Below are positions 1 to 8,127 of a DNA stretch of 64,000 nt, piece by piece. This DNA is from an uncultured Kocuria sp. (GTDB lineage Bacteria > Actinomycetota > Actinomycetes > Actinomycetales > Micrococcaceae), in assembly GCF_947500125.1 (NCBI RefSeq), contig NZ_CANMRA010000014.1, forward strand, positions 1 through 64,000, written 5' to 3'. Within the stretch, counting starts at the first letter, position 1; each line of letters begins with the position of its first letter. A program made the position numbers and the translations under genes. The notes under the pieces are model-generated. The model saw only the letters and a list, made by a program, of their open reading frames with translations, did no database searches and was not told the origin of the DNA.

Positions 1-15
1 GGGGACGTGCGGTGA
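1..15 (+). CDS. 3' end of an upstream gene (partial)
   Basis: The frame starting at base 1 reads Gly-Asp-Val-Arg and stops at TGA 13-15. The GTG start of the next gene at 12 overlaps this stop as GTGA, the junction used repeatedly in this window for translationally coupled genes. This suggests the last codons of an upstream co-transcribed gene, but four codons give no clue to its function. Confidence 0.3.
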   Translation, partial: GDVR

Positions 16-677
16 CCGCCCTGGAGCCGGCGGGCGAGGCGCTGGGGGCGTGCCGGGCGGTGCGCCGCCCGGCCGATCCCCTCAGGGCCCCGCGCCGGCG
101 CGAGGGCCCGCCGGGATCGCGGCGCCGACCGTCCGATCCCCTCCGGGCCCCCGGACGGCCCGAGGGTCCGCCGGGATTGCGGCGCCGCCCGGCCGATGCC
201 CTCCGGTTGCCTCGCCGACAGGCCCCTCCTCGCCTGCAGGTGCTCCGCAGGGCCGAACTCCTCCGGGTGCTGCTCGTGCTGGGCGTGGCCGCCTCCGTCG
301 TCCTGCACGCGCGGATGGCCCTCGCCGGCGCCCACGGGCCCGGCTGGTCGGTGCTCATGGGCGTCATGGCGCTGCTGTGCCTGTCCTGCCTGGCCGGGCT
401 CGTCCGGGCCGGCGACCCCACCGGCACGGTGCGGATGACCATGGGCATGGCCCTCGCGATGGCGCTCGGCCACGTGCTGCTCCTCCCGCTGCTGGCCGGA
501 GGCTCCGGGGCGCACGGCGCCCACGTCCACCACGGGGGAGCCTCCGCGGCGGGCGCCGCCTCCGGGGCGGGCCACGGCGGCATGCTCCTCGTGGTGGGGG
601 TCGAGCTCGTCGTGGCGGCCCTCGCCGTCGGGTGGACGCGACGACACAATCAGCGAATTACCTACCAACCGGTCTAA
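12..677 (+). CDS. Four-helix membrane protein with N-terminal 20-residue repeats
   Basis: I do not recognise a characterised family. The first ~65 residues are Pro/Arg/Gly-rich and hold two and a half copies of a 20-residue repeat (RRPxDPLRAPxRxEGPPGxR) encoded by a 60-bp DNA repeat. Four hydrophobic helices follow (about residues 80-105, 108-130, 138-160 and 193-212). Between helices 3 and 4 lies a Gly/Ala/His-rich loop (HGAHVHHGG, then GHGG) that might bind metal. The GTG start overlaps the preceding TGA. A start further downstream, just before the first helix, would remove the repeats and cannot be excluded. Function unknown; a metal-linked or DUF-type small membrane protein is the most I would say. 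Confidence 0.55.
   Translation: MTALEPAGEALGACRAVRRPADPLRAPRRREGPPGSRRRPSDPLRAPGRPEGPPGLRRRPADALRLPRRQAPPRLQVLRRAELLRVLLVLGVAASVVLHARMALAGAHGPGWSVLMGVMALLCLSCLAGLVRAGDPTGTVRMTMGMALAMALGHVLLLPLLAGGSGAHGAHVHHGGASAAGAASGAGHGGMLLVVGVELVVAALAVGWTRRHNQRITYQPV
61..206 (+). repeat. 60-bp tandem repeat, about 2.4 copies
   Basis: Bases 61-120 and 121-180 are diverged copies of one 60-bp unit and 181-206 begins a third copy. The block GGCCGATCCC recurs at 71, 131 (as GTCCGATCCC) and 191 (as GGCCGATGCC). The period is a multiple of three, so it stays in frame and encodes 20-residue repeats in the overlapping membrane-protein gene. Confidence 0.8.
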
Positions 678-703
678 TATGGCGATCCAGATGTGATGCC
701 AGA

Positions 704-734
704 CACGGTGCGGGCCCCGGTGGTCCGCACCGTG
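704..734 (+). terminator. Stem-loop after the membrane-protein gene
   Basis: CACGGTGCGG (704-713) pairs perfectly with CCGCACCGTG (725-734) across an 11-base loop. It lies 27 bases after the stop at 677 and just before the ribosome-binding site of the AraC gene, so it may be a terminator or attenuator. No T-tract is present. Confidence 0.5.
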
Positions 735-756
735 CCGGACAGGGAGGGATCGTTCG

Positions 757-1737
757 ATGGCGCCGATGTCGACCGGACCGGGACGGACCGCGGCGAGCCC
801 TGAGCTCGTGGAGTCCATCCGGGACTGGTCGCGCCTGACCTCGCGCTCGTTCGTGCCCCTGAGCTGCACGACCACGGCCTCCCGGACCTTCCGGGCGGGA
901 CTCGTGGGCCGGGACGCGGGGAACCTGCACGTCTCGCACCTGCGGTTCTCGCCGCACGCGGTCGAGCGCGCTCCTGCCGGCCCGGCGGACACCGGCGGCG
1001 GGCGCTTCAAGGTGAACCTGCAGCTCGAGGGGCGCTGCGTCGTCGAGCAGGACGGCCGGCGCAGCGTGCTGAACCCCGGCGACCTCACCCTCTACGACAC
1101 CTCCGCGCCCTACCGCCTGGAGTTCCCCGAGGAGTCCCGGCTGCTGGTGCTGATGTTCGACCACCGCGTCCTCGACCTCCCGCCGGCGGCCGTCGCACAG
1201 CTGCGGGCCTGCCGGCTCGGGCCCGAGGGTGCCGTCCACGACATGGTGGCGTCCTTCCTCGCGTCGATGGCCGACCACATGGACGCCCTCACCGGGATGA
1301 ACGGCCAGCGGCTCGGCAACTCCGCCCTCGACCTGCTCACCACCTCCTTCAACCTCGAGCTCGACCACCAGGTGGCGGCCTCCTCCCATGAAAAGGACCG
1401 GCTGCGGGCCCGCGTGCACGACTACGTCGAGGCCCATCTCGCCCGGCCGGACCTCGACCCCACCATGATCGCCCGGGCGCACTACATCTCCGTGCGGCGG
1501 CTGCACCAGGTCTTCCAGGACGAGGGCACCACCGTCTCGACCTGGATCCGCACCCGCCGGCTCGAGCGGTGCCGGCGCGCGCTCGAGGACCCCATGAGCG
1601 CCGGGGTGCCCGTGGCGCGCATCGCCGCCCGGTGGGGGTTCCCCGACGCCGCCCACTTCTCCCGCGTGTTCAAGGCCGCCTACGGCGTCTCGCCGTCCGC
1701 CGCCCGCACCCGGGCCCTGGCCGGGCCGCCCGCCTGA
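757..1737 (+). CDS. AraC-family transcriptional regulator
   Basis: The 326-residue protein has an N-terminal cupin-like effector domain of the AraC-binding-like type (about residues 40-190, with RFKVNLQLEGRCVVEQDG and a GDLTLYDTS segment). A C-terminal AraC helix-turn-helix pair follows (about 215-315). Its second HTH carries the family signature in VARIAARWGFPDAAHFSRVFKAAYG..PS. This N-terminal type is usual for regulators of catabolic operons. A GGGAGGG Shine-Dalgarno at 740-747 supports ATG 757. The gene stands alone between two hairpins, so its target is unclear; the divergently unrelated TetR-MMPL pair downstream is one candidate. Confidence 0.9.
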   Translation: MAPMSTGPGRTAASPELVESIRDWSRLTSRSFVPLSCTTTASRTFRAGLVGRDAGNLHVSHLRFSPHAVERAPAGPADTGGGRFKVNLQLEGRCVVEQDGRRSVLNPGDLTLYDTSAPYRLEFPEESRLLVLMFDHRVLDLPPAAVAQLRACRLGPEGAVHDMVASFLASMADHMDALTGMNGQRLGNSALDLLTTSFNLELDHQVAASSHEKDRLRARVHDYVEAHLARPDLDPTMIARAHYISVRRLHQVFQDEGTTVSTWIRTRRLERCRRALEDPMSAGVPVARIAARWGFPDAAHFSRVFKAAYGVSPSAARTRALAGPPA

Positions 1738-1756
1738 TCCCCGGGCCCCGGGTGAT

Positions 1757-1773
1757 CCCGGCGGCTCGCCGGG
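1757..1773 (+). terminator. Short GC hairpin after the AraC gene
   Basis: CCCGGCG-GCT-CGCCGGG forms a perfect 7-bp stem 20 bases after the araC-type gene. It is preceded by another GC palindrome (CCCGGGCCCCGGG). Likely a transcription terminator or pause site. Confidence 0.4.
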
Positions 1774-1815
1774 CCCGACAAGGAGGACCGGCCGGCCTCC
1801 TCCTGAGGTGAGCCA

Positions 1816-1847
1816 TTGCACTAGGTGCAACGTTGCACTGAGTGCAT
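1816..1847 (+). promoter_or_regulatory. Tandem TetR-type operators
   Basis: Two near-identical palindromes lie 17 bp apart centre to centre: TTGCAC-TAG-GTGCAA (1816-1830, perfect 6-bp arms) and TTGCAC-TGA-GTGCAT (1833-1847, 5-bp arms). They lie immediately upstream of the TetR gene whose chosen start is 1871. The second TTGCAC also works as a -35 element with TAGTGT (1857-1862) as -10, so repressor binding would block the promoter. Autoregulation and control of the downstream exporter are inferred. Confidence 0.75.
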
Positions 1848-1870
1848 GGTTGACCGTAGTGTCGTCTCCC

Positions 1871-2533
1871 GTGACGAATCTGCCCGCCGAGCCGACCCAG
1901 GACCGCCCCCCGGAGGACCGGCGGGAAGCGGTGAAGTACCACAACCGCCGCGCCATCATCGACGCCGCCGCGGACCTGGCCGCGGAGCGGGGACTGGGCC
2001 GCTTCACCGTCAACGACCTCGCCGAGCGGGCCGGTGTCTCCCGGCGCACGATCTTCAACCACTTCGCCTCCGCGGACGACGCCGTCTACGCACGCTTCAG
2101 CGAGCTGCTGGGAGTGTTCGTCGACAACTTCGCGCGCGTCGTGGAGGCCACTCCGCCGCCCGTGAACCCGAGCCCCGGGGCCGTCCTCGAGCAGCTGGCC
2201 GACGTCATCGAGCGCACCGAGCTCGTCCCGGCCATGTGCCACATCGCCCACCTCATGGGCGCGAGCGAGGACAGCCCCATCACCGCGATGTGGGCGCACG
2301 AGGTGTTCCAGACCCTCACCGCCCGGCTGGCCGCCGAGATCACCGATCGGGTCCCCGGCGCGCCCTCCTTCACCGTGGACCTGCTCGCCAGCCTGCTGCT
2401 CCACGCCCTGGCCGTCACCTTCGAGCGGTGGGCCGAGGAGACCGGGGCGGTGGACACCCCCGACAGCCGCATGACGTGGCACCGGCTGCTGCGCACCGCC
2501 GTGGACCGCCTGCGCCACGGCTTCGCCGACTGA
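1871..2533 (+). CDS. TetR-family transcriptional repressor
   Basis: The N-terminal TetR HTH is clear (AIIDAAADLAAERGLGRFTV, then DLAERAGVSRRTIFNHFAS). A helical ligand-binding domain follows, giving 220 residues from GTG 1871. The open frame extends back to GTG 1808, but that would put two palindromic operators inside the gene. A -10 at 1857-1862 predicts transcription starting at about 1869-1871, i.e. a leaderless GTG start. GTG 1859 is the alternative. Directly downstream, after a repeat-rich 239-bp spacer, is an MMPL exporter, the classic TetR/exporter pairing. It probably represses itself and the exporter. Confidence 0.85.
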   Translation: MTNLPAEPTQDRPPEDRREAVKYHNRRAIIDAAADLAAERGLGRFTVNDLAERAGVSRRTIFNHFASADDAVYARFSELLGVFVDNFARVVEATPPPVNPSPGAVLEQLADVIERTELVPAMCHIAHLMGASEDSPITAMWAHEVFQTLTARLAAEITDRVPGAPSFTVDLLASLLLHALAVTFERWAEETGAVDTPDSRMTWHRLLRTAVDRLRHGFAD

Positions 2534-2584
2534 CCCGCCCGTGCCGGCCCGGGCATCCGCGACGACGATCGAGGCCCGCACGGC

Positions 2585-2664
2585 TCCTGACCCGCATCGA
2601 TCCTGACTCGCATCGATCTTGACTCGCACCGATCCTGATCCGCACCGATCCTGACCCGCGCCGC
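2585..2664 (+). repeat. 16-bp tandem repeat, five copies
   Basis: Five diverged copies of a 16-bp unit (TCCTGACTCGCATCGA and variants) start at 2585, 2601, 2617, 2633 and 2649. They sit in the noncoding spacer between the TetR gene and the MMPL gene. The TGA in each unit does not interrupt any gene I can support. A second array follows at 2716. Confidence 0.85.
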
Positions 2665-2715
2665 TGGGGCGACATCCCTGGCACCACGTTCCTGGCAGGA
2701 CCGACAGAACTCGCT

Positions 2716-2757
2716 CCACAGCACAGGATCCACAGCACAGGATCCACAGCACACGAC
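2716..2757 (+). repeat. 14-bp tandem repeat, three copies
   Basis: CCACAGCACAGGAT occurs at 2716-2729 and 2730-2743 and in a degraded form at 2744-2757. It ends just upstream of the AGAGAAGAG ribosome-binding site of the MMPL gene, so it lies in the 5' leader. Confidence 0.8.
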
Positions 2758-2772
2758 CGACAGAGAAGAGAC

Positions 2773-5331
2773 ATGGCACATCTGCTGTACCGACTCGGGC
2801 GCTTCGCCGCCCGCCGCGCCTGGGCCGTGGTCGCGGCCTGGACGGTGGTCCTGCTCCTCGCCGGCGGCGCCTTCGCCGCCTTCGGCGGGCAGCTGACCAA
2901 CGCGATCACCGTCCCCGGCACCGAGACCCAGCGCCTCGCCGACCGCCTCCAGGCGGAGCTGCCCGACGCCGGCCACGGCACCGGCCGGATCGTGTTCCAG
3001 ACGGAGGGCGGCGACCCGTTCAGCGCGGACCAGCGCGAGCAGATCGGCGAGGCGCTCGCCGCCGCGCAGGCGTCCCCGGGCGTCGACGGCGTCCTGGACC
3101 CGTTCGCCGCGCAGGACGAGCGCGAGGAGCAGGAGCAGCAGCTCGCGGACGGCCGCGAGCAGGCGGCCGCCGGCCGCGCGCAGCTCGACGCCGCCGAGGA
3201 CACGCTCGACGAGAACCAGGAGAAGCTCGACGACGCCCGGGAGCAGGCCGAGCGGGCCGATGCCCCCGACCGGGTCCTGGACGAGCTCGACGACCGCCAG
3301 GAGGCCCTCGACGACGGCCGCGCGGAGCTCGAGCGCAACCGGGAGCAGCTCGCGGACGGTCTGCCCGAGCTCGACCGCGGCGAGCGGATGATGGCCCTGG
3401 CCGAGGAGACCCGCACGGTCTCCGCGGACGGGACCACCGCGATGGCCGTGGTGACCTTCACCGCCGAGCAGCAGGCGGTCACCGCCGAGGAGAAGGAGGC
3501 CCTGCAGGCCGCCGTGGACGGCACGGAGATCAAGGACGTGCAGGTCGACTACTCCCTGGAGATCGTCCAGGACATCTCCCAGCTCGTCGGCCCCGCCGAG
3601 GTGATCGGCGTGGTCATCGCCGGGATCGTGCTGCTGGTCATGCTCGGCACCCTCGTGGCCGCCGGCCTGCCCATCCTGATGGCGCTCACCGGCGTGTCCG
3701 TCGGCGCCCTGGGTGTGCTGTCCTTCTCCGGGGCCGTGGACATGATGTCGGTGACCCCGATGCTGGGCGTCATGCTCGGACTGGCCGTGGGCATCGACTA
3801 CTCGCTGTTCATCCTCAACCGGCACCGCCAGCAGCTGCTGGCCGGCACGGAGCTGCACGAGTCCATCGGCCTCGCCACCGGGACCTCCGGCAACGCGGTG
3901 GTCTTCGCCGGCCTGACCGTCATCATCGCCCTGGCCGCGCTCAACGTCACCGGCATCCCGTTCCTGGGTGTCATGGGCACCGCGGCGGCGGTCTGCGTGG
4001 CCGTGGCCGTGCTGATCGCCGTGACCCTCACCCCGGCGCTGCTGTCCCTGGTGGGGGAGCGGCTGCTCTCCGCCCGCGCCCGGACCCGCGCGGACCGCCG
4101 GCCCGCCCACCTCGGAGAGCCCCGCCCCGGAGTGGCCACCCGCCACCCCGTGCTGACCCTCGTGGCCGGCGTGCTCGCGCTCGTCGTCGTCGCGCTCCCC
4201 GCGGCCTCGATGCGCCTGGGCCTGCCGGACGCCTCCTCCGAGCCCGAGGACTCCACCCAGTACCGCACCTACCAGGTCCTCGACGAGAAGTTCGGCGCCG
4301 GCGCCAACGGCCCGCTGCTCGTGGTCGCCGACCTGCCGGAGGGCACGGACGCGTCCGAGGCCGCCGAGCTGCAGCTCGCCGTGGGCGAGGAGCTCATGGC
4401 GAACGACGACGTCGTCTCCGTGGTCCCGGCGGGGCTCTCCGAGGACCGCCGGACCGCCGCGTTCCAGGTCGTGCCCGTGGACGGCCCGGCCGCCGAGTCC
4501 ACCGAGGAGCTCGTCGACGACCTGCGCTCCCTGTCCCCCGCCCTGGAGGACGAGCTCGGGGTGGCCATCGGCGTCACCGGCCAGACCGGCGGCAACATCG
4601 ACGTCTCCCAGCTGCTGGCCGACGCCCTGCCGCTGTACCTCACCGTGGTGATCGGGCTGTCCCTGCTGCTGCTGGTGCTCGTCTTCCGCTCGATCCTCGT
4701 GCCGGTCGTCGCGACCGCCGGGTTCATGCTCTCCCTCTTCGCGGCCTTCGGCGCCGTGGTGGCGATCTACCAGTGGGGCTGGCTGGGCGGCCTCCTCGGC
4801 GTGCACGCCCCCGGCCCGGTGCTCAGCTTCCTCCCCACCATCCTCGTGGGCGTGCTGTTCGGCCTGGCCATGGACTACCAGCTGTTCCTGGTCTCCGGGA
4901 TGCGCGAGGCGTTCGTGCACGGCCGCTCGGCACGGGCCGCCGTGCAGGAGGGGCTCCGGGCCGGCCGGGCCGTGGTCACCGCCGCCGCGATCATCATGAT
5001 CTCCGTGTTCGCCGGCTTCGTGTTCTCCCACATGGCGATGATCCGGCCCCTGGGCTTCGGGCTCGCCTTCGGCGTGCTCGTCGACGCCTTCGTGGTGCGC
5101 ATGACGCTGATCCCCGCGGTCATGCACCTGCTCGGCGACAAGGCCTGGTGGCTGCCCCGCTGGCTCGACCGGATCCTGCCCGACGTGGACGTGGAGGGCG
5201 ACTCCCTGCGCCGCGACCGCACCCCCGCCCCCGCGGATCCGGCCGCCGCGGCCGGTCCGAGCGGCTGGGGAGAGGCCGAACCGGGCTCGGACGCCGAGCG
5301 CGAGCTGGTCGGGGCGGCCCGGCGCGACTGA
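2773..5331 (+). CDS. MMPL-family (RND-type) exporter
   Basis: The 852-residue protein has the two-fold MMPL layout. One N-terminal helix (about residues 16-40) is followed by a large extracytoplasmic loop and helices between about 272 and 435. A helix near 455-480, a second loop and a last helix bundle (about 620-795) complete it. The first loop contains a Glu/Gln/Asp-rich coiled coil (about 117-210) as in YdfJ-type members. Family motifs include GIDYSLFILNRHR in the first half and AMDYQLFLVSGMREA in the second. Such proteins export lipids or hydrophobic drugs using the proton gradient. AGAAGAG before ATG supports the start. The adjacent TetR gene probably controls it. Substrate unknown. Confidence 0.92.
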   Translation: MAHLLYRLGRFAARRAWAVVAAWTVVLLLAGGAFAAFGGQLTNAITVPGTETQRLADRLQAELPDAGHGTGRIVFQTEGGDPFSADQREQIGEALAAAQASPGVDGVLDPFAAQDEREEQEQQLADGREQAAAGRAQLDAAEDTLDENQEKLDDAREQAERADAPDRVLDELDDRQEALDDGRAELERNREQLADGLPELDRGERMMALAEETRTVSADGTTAMAVVTFTAEQQAVTAEEKEALQAAVDGTEIKDVQVDYSLEIVQDISQLVGPAEVIGVVIAGIVLLVMLGTLVAAGLPILMALTGVSVGALGVLSFSGAVDMMSVTPMLGVMLGLAVGIDYSLFILNRHRQQLLAGTELHESIGLATGTSGNAVVFAGLTVIIALAALNVTGIPFLGVMGTAAAVCVAVAVLIAVTLTPALLSLVGERLLSARARTRADRRPAHLGEPRPGVATRHPVLTLVAGVLALVVVALPAASMRLGLPDASSEPEDSTQYRTYQVLDEKFGAGANGPLLVVADLPEGTDASEAAELQLAVGEELMANDDVVSVVPAGLSEDRRTAAFQVVPVDGPAAESTEELVDDLRSLSPALEDELGVAIGVTGQTGGNIDVSQLLADALPLYLTVVIGLSLLLLVLVFRSILVPVVATAGFMLSLFAAFGAVVAIYQWGWLGGLLGVHAPGPVLSFLPTILVGVLFGLAMDYQLFLVSGMREAFVHGRSARAAVQEGLRAGRAVVTAAAIIMISVFAGFVFSHMAMIRPLGFGLAFGVLVDAFVVRMTLIPAVMHLLGDKAWWLPRWLDRILPDVDVEGDSLRRDRTPAPADPAAAAGPSGWGEAEPGSDAERELVGAARRD

Positions 5332-5363
5332 CGCGGGTCCTCCCGGGAGGACCCGGCGGCAGC

Positions 5364-5402
5364 GGCGCGCCCCGCCACCCGCAGCGGGTGGCGGGGCGCG
5401 CC
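5364..5402 (+). terminator. Bidirectional terminator hairpin
   Basis: A perfect 17-bp stem (5364-5380 with 5386-5402) and a 5-base loop lie between the convergent MMPL and amidotransferase genes. A smaller GGTCCTCCCGGGAGGACC palindrome precedes it. The position is ideal for terminating both. Confidence 0.85.
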
Positions 5403-5428
5403 GTCGTCGTGGACCCCGGGCCGGGCCG

Positions 5429-7204
5429 TCAGGAGATGCCGTTCTCCTGCAGCCACATCTCCAGCAGGCCCAGCTGCCACAGCACGTTGGAACGCAGCGG
5501 CGTGTGGTGCTGGTTCGGGTCGGCCAGCAGGGACTCCACGACCTCCGAGTTGTACAGCCCGCGCCGCACCGCCGCCGGGTCGGTCAGGGCGGCCTCGACC
5601 CGGTCCAGGGTCCCGCCCTCGAGGGTGCGGATCGCCGGGACGGGGAAGTAGCCCTTCTTCCGGTCGATCACCTCGTCCGGGACGATGCCGCGCGCCGCGC
5701 GCTTGAGCACGCCCTTGCCGCCGTCGGCGAGCTTGAGCTCCGGGGGGATGCGCCCGGCGAACTCCACGAGCTCGTGGTCGAGGAACGGCACCCGCGCCTC
5801 GAGGCCCCAGGACATGGTCATGTTGTCGACGCGCTTCACGGGGTCGTCCACGAGCATCACCGTGGAGTCGGTGCGCAGGGCGGCGTCCACGGCCGTCTCC
5901 GCGCCGGGGCGGCCGAAGTGGCGTTCGATGAACGCCGTCGGCGCGTCATGGGTCGCCATCCACTCGGGGGAGAGGACCTTCGCGAGCCGGGACCACGGCC
6001 GGTCGAAGAACGACTCGGAGTAGGTCTTCCGGGCGTCGTCGCGCGCGACGTCGGCCAGCGGCGGGTACCAGTGGTAGCCGCCGAGCACCTCGTCGGCGCC
6101 CTGCCCGGACTGCACCACCTTGACGTGCTTCGAGACCTCCTCGCTGAGCAGGTAGAAGGCCACGCAGTCGTGGCTGATCATGGGCTCGCTCATCGCGGCG
6201 ACGGTCCGGTCGATCGCCGGGACCAGGCGGGCGTCGTCGATCGCGATCTGGTGGTGGTCGGTGCCGAAGCGGCGCGCCACGAGGGACGAGAACTCGAACT
6301 CGTCCCCGGACTCCTCGCCCCGGGACTCGAAGCCGATGCTGAACGTCTGCAGGTCCTCCTGCCCGCTCTCCGCGAGCAGGGCGACGACGAGGCTCGAGTC
6401 GATGCCGCCGGACAGCAGCACGCCCACCGGCACGTCCGCCACCATGCGCCGCTTCACCGCGGTGCGCAGCTTCTCGACGAGCCCGTCCTGCTCGGACCAG
6501 CCCGAGCGGTCCTCGTCGCGGGTGAACTGGGGGTTCCAGTACTCGTGGTCCGAGGCCGAGCCGTCGGGCTCGACCGTGCGCACGGTCGCCGGCGGCAGCT
6601 TCCGCACGCCCTTGAGGATCGTGCGCGGGGCCGGGACCACCGAGTGGAAGGTGAGGTAGTAGGACAGGGCCGTGCGGTCGATCGAGGTGTCGACGTCCCC
6701 GGCCGCCAGCAGCGCCTGCACCGTGGACGCGAACCGCAGCCGCGGCCCCGTGTGGTCGACGTAGAGCGGCTTGATGCCCAGTCGGTCCCGGGCCAGGACC
6801 GTGCGCCCGCTCGTGTGCTCGGTGATCGCGAAGGCGAACATCCCGTGGAAGTGGTAGACGCACTCCCGGCCCCAGCGGTGGTAGGCCTTCAGGGCCACCT
6901 CGGTGTCCGAGGTGGAGAAGAACTCGTAGCCCATCCCGCGCAGCTCCTCGCGCAGCTGCCGGTAGTTGTAGATCATCCCGTTGAACACGATCGACAGCCC
7001 CAGCCGGGAGTCGACCATCGGCTGCCCGCCCGAGGGGCTCAGGTCGACGATCTTGAGCCGGCAGTGGCCCATGGCCACCGGCCCCTGGGCCCAGGCGCCC
7101 TGCCCGTCCGGGCCGCGGCCGGCCTGGGCGCACGTCATGCGGTGGATCGTGTCCGGGTCCGCGGCGGCGCCGTCGAACCGGACCTCACCGGCGATGCCGC
7201 ACAT
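5429..7204 (-). CDS. asnO: N-acetylglutaminylglutamine amidotransferase (asparagine-synthase family)
   Basis: The 591-residue protein begins MCGIAGE, so Cys2 is the class II glutaminase nucleophile. RGPDGQG and NGMIYNYRQLREEL mark the glutaminase domain. The synthetase domain carries the PP-loop SGGIDSS near residue 265 and SGQGADEVLGGYHWYPPL. The pattern is that of the family which amidates N-acetylglutaminylglutamine to NAGGN, an osmoprotective dipeptide, rather than ordinary AsnB. In known loci it sits beside the NAGG synthetase gene. Here that partner is absent from both flanks (an MMPL exporter and a TetR gene), so it must lie elsewhere or the activity differs. Assignment rests on remembered family motifs. 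Confidence 0.8.
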   Translation of the reverse strand: MCGIAGEVRFDGAAADPDTIHRMTCAQAGRGPDGQGAWAQGPVAMGHCRLKIVDLSPSGGQPMVDSRLGLSIVFNGMIYNYRQLREELRGMGYEFFSTSDTEVALKAYHRWGRECVYHFHGMFAFAITEHTSGRTVLARDRLGIKPLYVDHTGPRLRFASTVQALLAAGDVDTSIDRTALSYYLTFHSVVPAPRTILKGVRKLPPATVRTVEPDGSASDHEYWNPQFTRDEDRSGWSEQDGLVEKLRTAVKRRMVADVPVGVLLSGGIDSSLVVALLAESGQEDLQTFSIGFESRGEESGDEFEFSSLVARRFGTDHHQIAIDDARLVPAIDRTVAAMSEPMISHDCVAFYLLSEEVSKHVKVVQSGQGADEVLGGYHWYPPLADVARDDARKTYSESFFDRPWSRLAKVLSPEWMATHDAPTAFIERHFGRPGAETAVDAALRTDSTVMLVDDPVKRVDNMTMSWGLEARVPFLDHELVEFAGRIPPELKLADGGKGVLKRAARGIVPDEVIDRKKGYFPVPAIRTLEGGTLDRVEAALTDPAAVRRGLYNSEVVESLLADPNQHHTPLRSNVLWQLGLLEMWLQENGIS

Positions 7205-7318
7205 CAGCGCTCACCTCCGCTCCGGGTCGCAGGGCTGGTCGGGACCGGAGTTCCGTGGCGCGAGAGCATCCCCCCATGCTACGGCTTCGGACCCGCACGG
7301 CCGGTCACGGAGGGGACG

Positions 7319-7984
7319 TCAGTCCGTGCGGTCGAGGCGCTCCAGCAGCTCCAGGGCCCGGCTCCGGGTCTGCTCCGTAACCCGCTCGGGCACTCCCGCC
7401 AGCCGCAGCGCCGCGTCCGCGATCCGGGCCGCCGCGTCCTCGGGCAGCCGGGGGTCCGTCCGCTGCCGCTGGAGGATGACGTTCTCCACGAGGCCCATGA
7501 CCACGGCGGCGTCGAAGGGCGCGGAGGGGTGCCCGATCGTGCGCTCCAGCAGCGTCCCGTAGATCCGCTCGAGCGCGTCCCGGTTCTCGTGGAACTCCTC
7601 GAACCCCTCGCCCCGCAGCTCGGGGGAGAAGTAGAGGGCCCCGAGGTTCTGGGGATCCTCCAGGAGCAGGCGGGTGTCCGCGAAGCACAGGGCCCAGAGC
7701 GTCACGTGCCCGGGGGCGTCCGCCGTGAGCAGCCGCTCGGCGAGCCGGCGGGAGGGCAGCACGGTGCCGAGCACGAGGCGCAGCAGGACGTCCTCCTTGG
7801 AGCGGAACCAGTGGTAGACGCTCGCCTGCTGCAGGCCGGCCGCCTCGGCGACCGCCCGGGTGCTCGTGCGGCCGAAGCCGTGGCGGACGAAGAGGTCTCC
7901 GGCGGCGTGGAGGATGTCCTGCTCGGCGCCGCGCCCGGTGGGGGAGGTGGTGCTCTTGCGCGGGCGTCCTCGGCTCTTCGTCAC
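7319..7984 (-). CDS. TetR-family regulator of the guanidine/allophanate locus
   Basis: The 221-residue protein from GTG 7984 starts VTKSRGRPRKS, a basic arm. The TetR HTH follows (DILHAAGDLFVRHGFGRTST, then RAVAEAAGLQQASVYHWFRSKEDVL). The frame stays open to 8092, but that extension would run into the operator region. The gene is divergent from the DUF1989-carboxylase operon. The palindrome at 8085-8100 lies between them and contains TGTCAA, which reads TTGACA, a good -35, on this strand. It probably represses itself, the operon and the symporter gene at 22474, which carries the same palindrome. Effector unknown; guanidine or a downstream metabolite is the obvious candidate. Confidence 0.85.
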   Translation of the reverse strand: MTKSRGRPRKSTTSPTGRGAEQDILHAAGDLFVRHGFGRTSTRAVAEAAGLQQASVYHWFRSKEDVLLRLVLGTVLPSRRLAERLLTADAPGHVTLWALCFADTRLLLEDPQNLGALYFSPELRGEGFEEFHENRDALERIYGTLLERTIGHPSAPFDAAVVMGLVENVILQRQRTDPRLPEDAAARIADAALRLAGVPERVTEQTRSRALELLERLDRTD

Positions 7985-8084
7985 GGCACCGAACCTACCA
8001 ATCCCGGGGAGCGCGGCGGCGGGTGCGGAGTTACACAGCCGAAACGGGCGCCGAACCGGGGGGAAATCCGGGGCTGGTTCCATA

Positions 8085-8100
8085 TCTGTCAATCGACAGA
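8085..8100 (+). promoter_or_regulatory. Palindromic operator CTGTC-N4-GACAG (site 1)
   Basis: TCTGTC-AATC-GACAGA has perfect 6-bp arms and lies between the divergent TetR gene and the first operon gene, 28 bases before ATG 8128. The same CTGTC-N4-GACAG occurs at 24074-24089 upstream of the sodium:solute symporter. I infer binding by the adjacent TetR protein. Confidence 0.75.
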
Positions 8101-8127
8101 AAATCCTCTCGTCAGAAGGAGCCGGCC

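Noticed and set aside
8000-8127. Guanidine riboswitch upstream of the DUF1989 operon
   Set aside because: The space between the divergent genes is short and is explained by promoter elements and the palindromic operator. I could not find a conserved riboswitch core.
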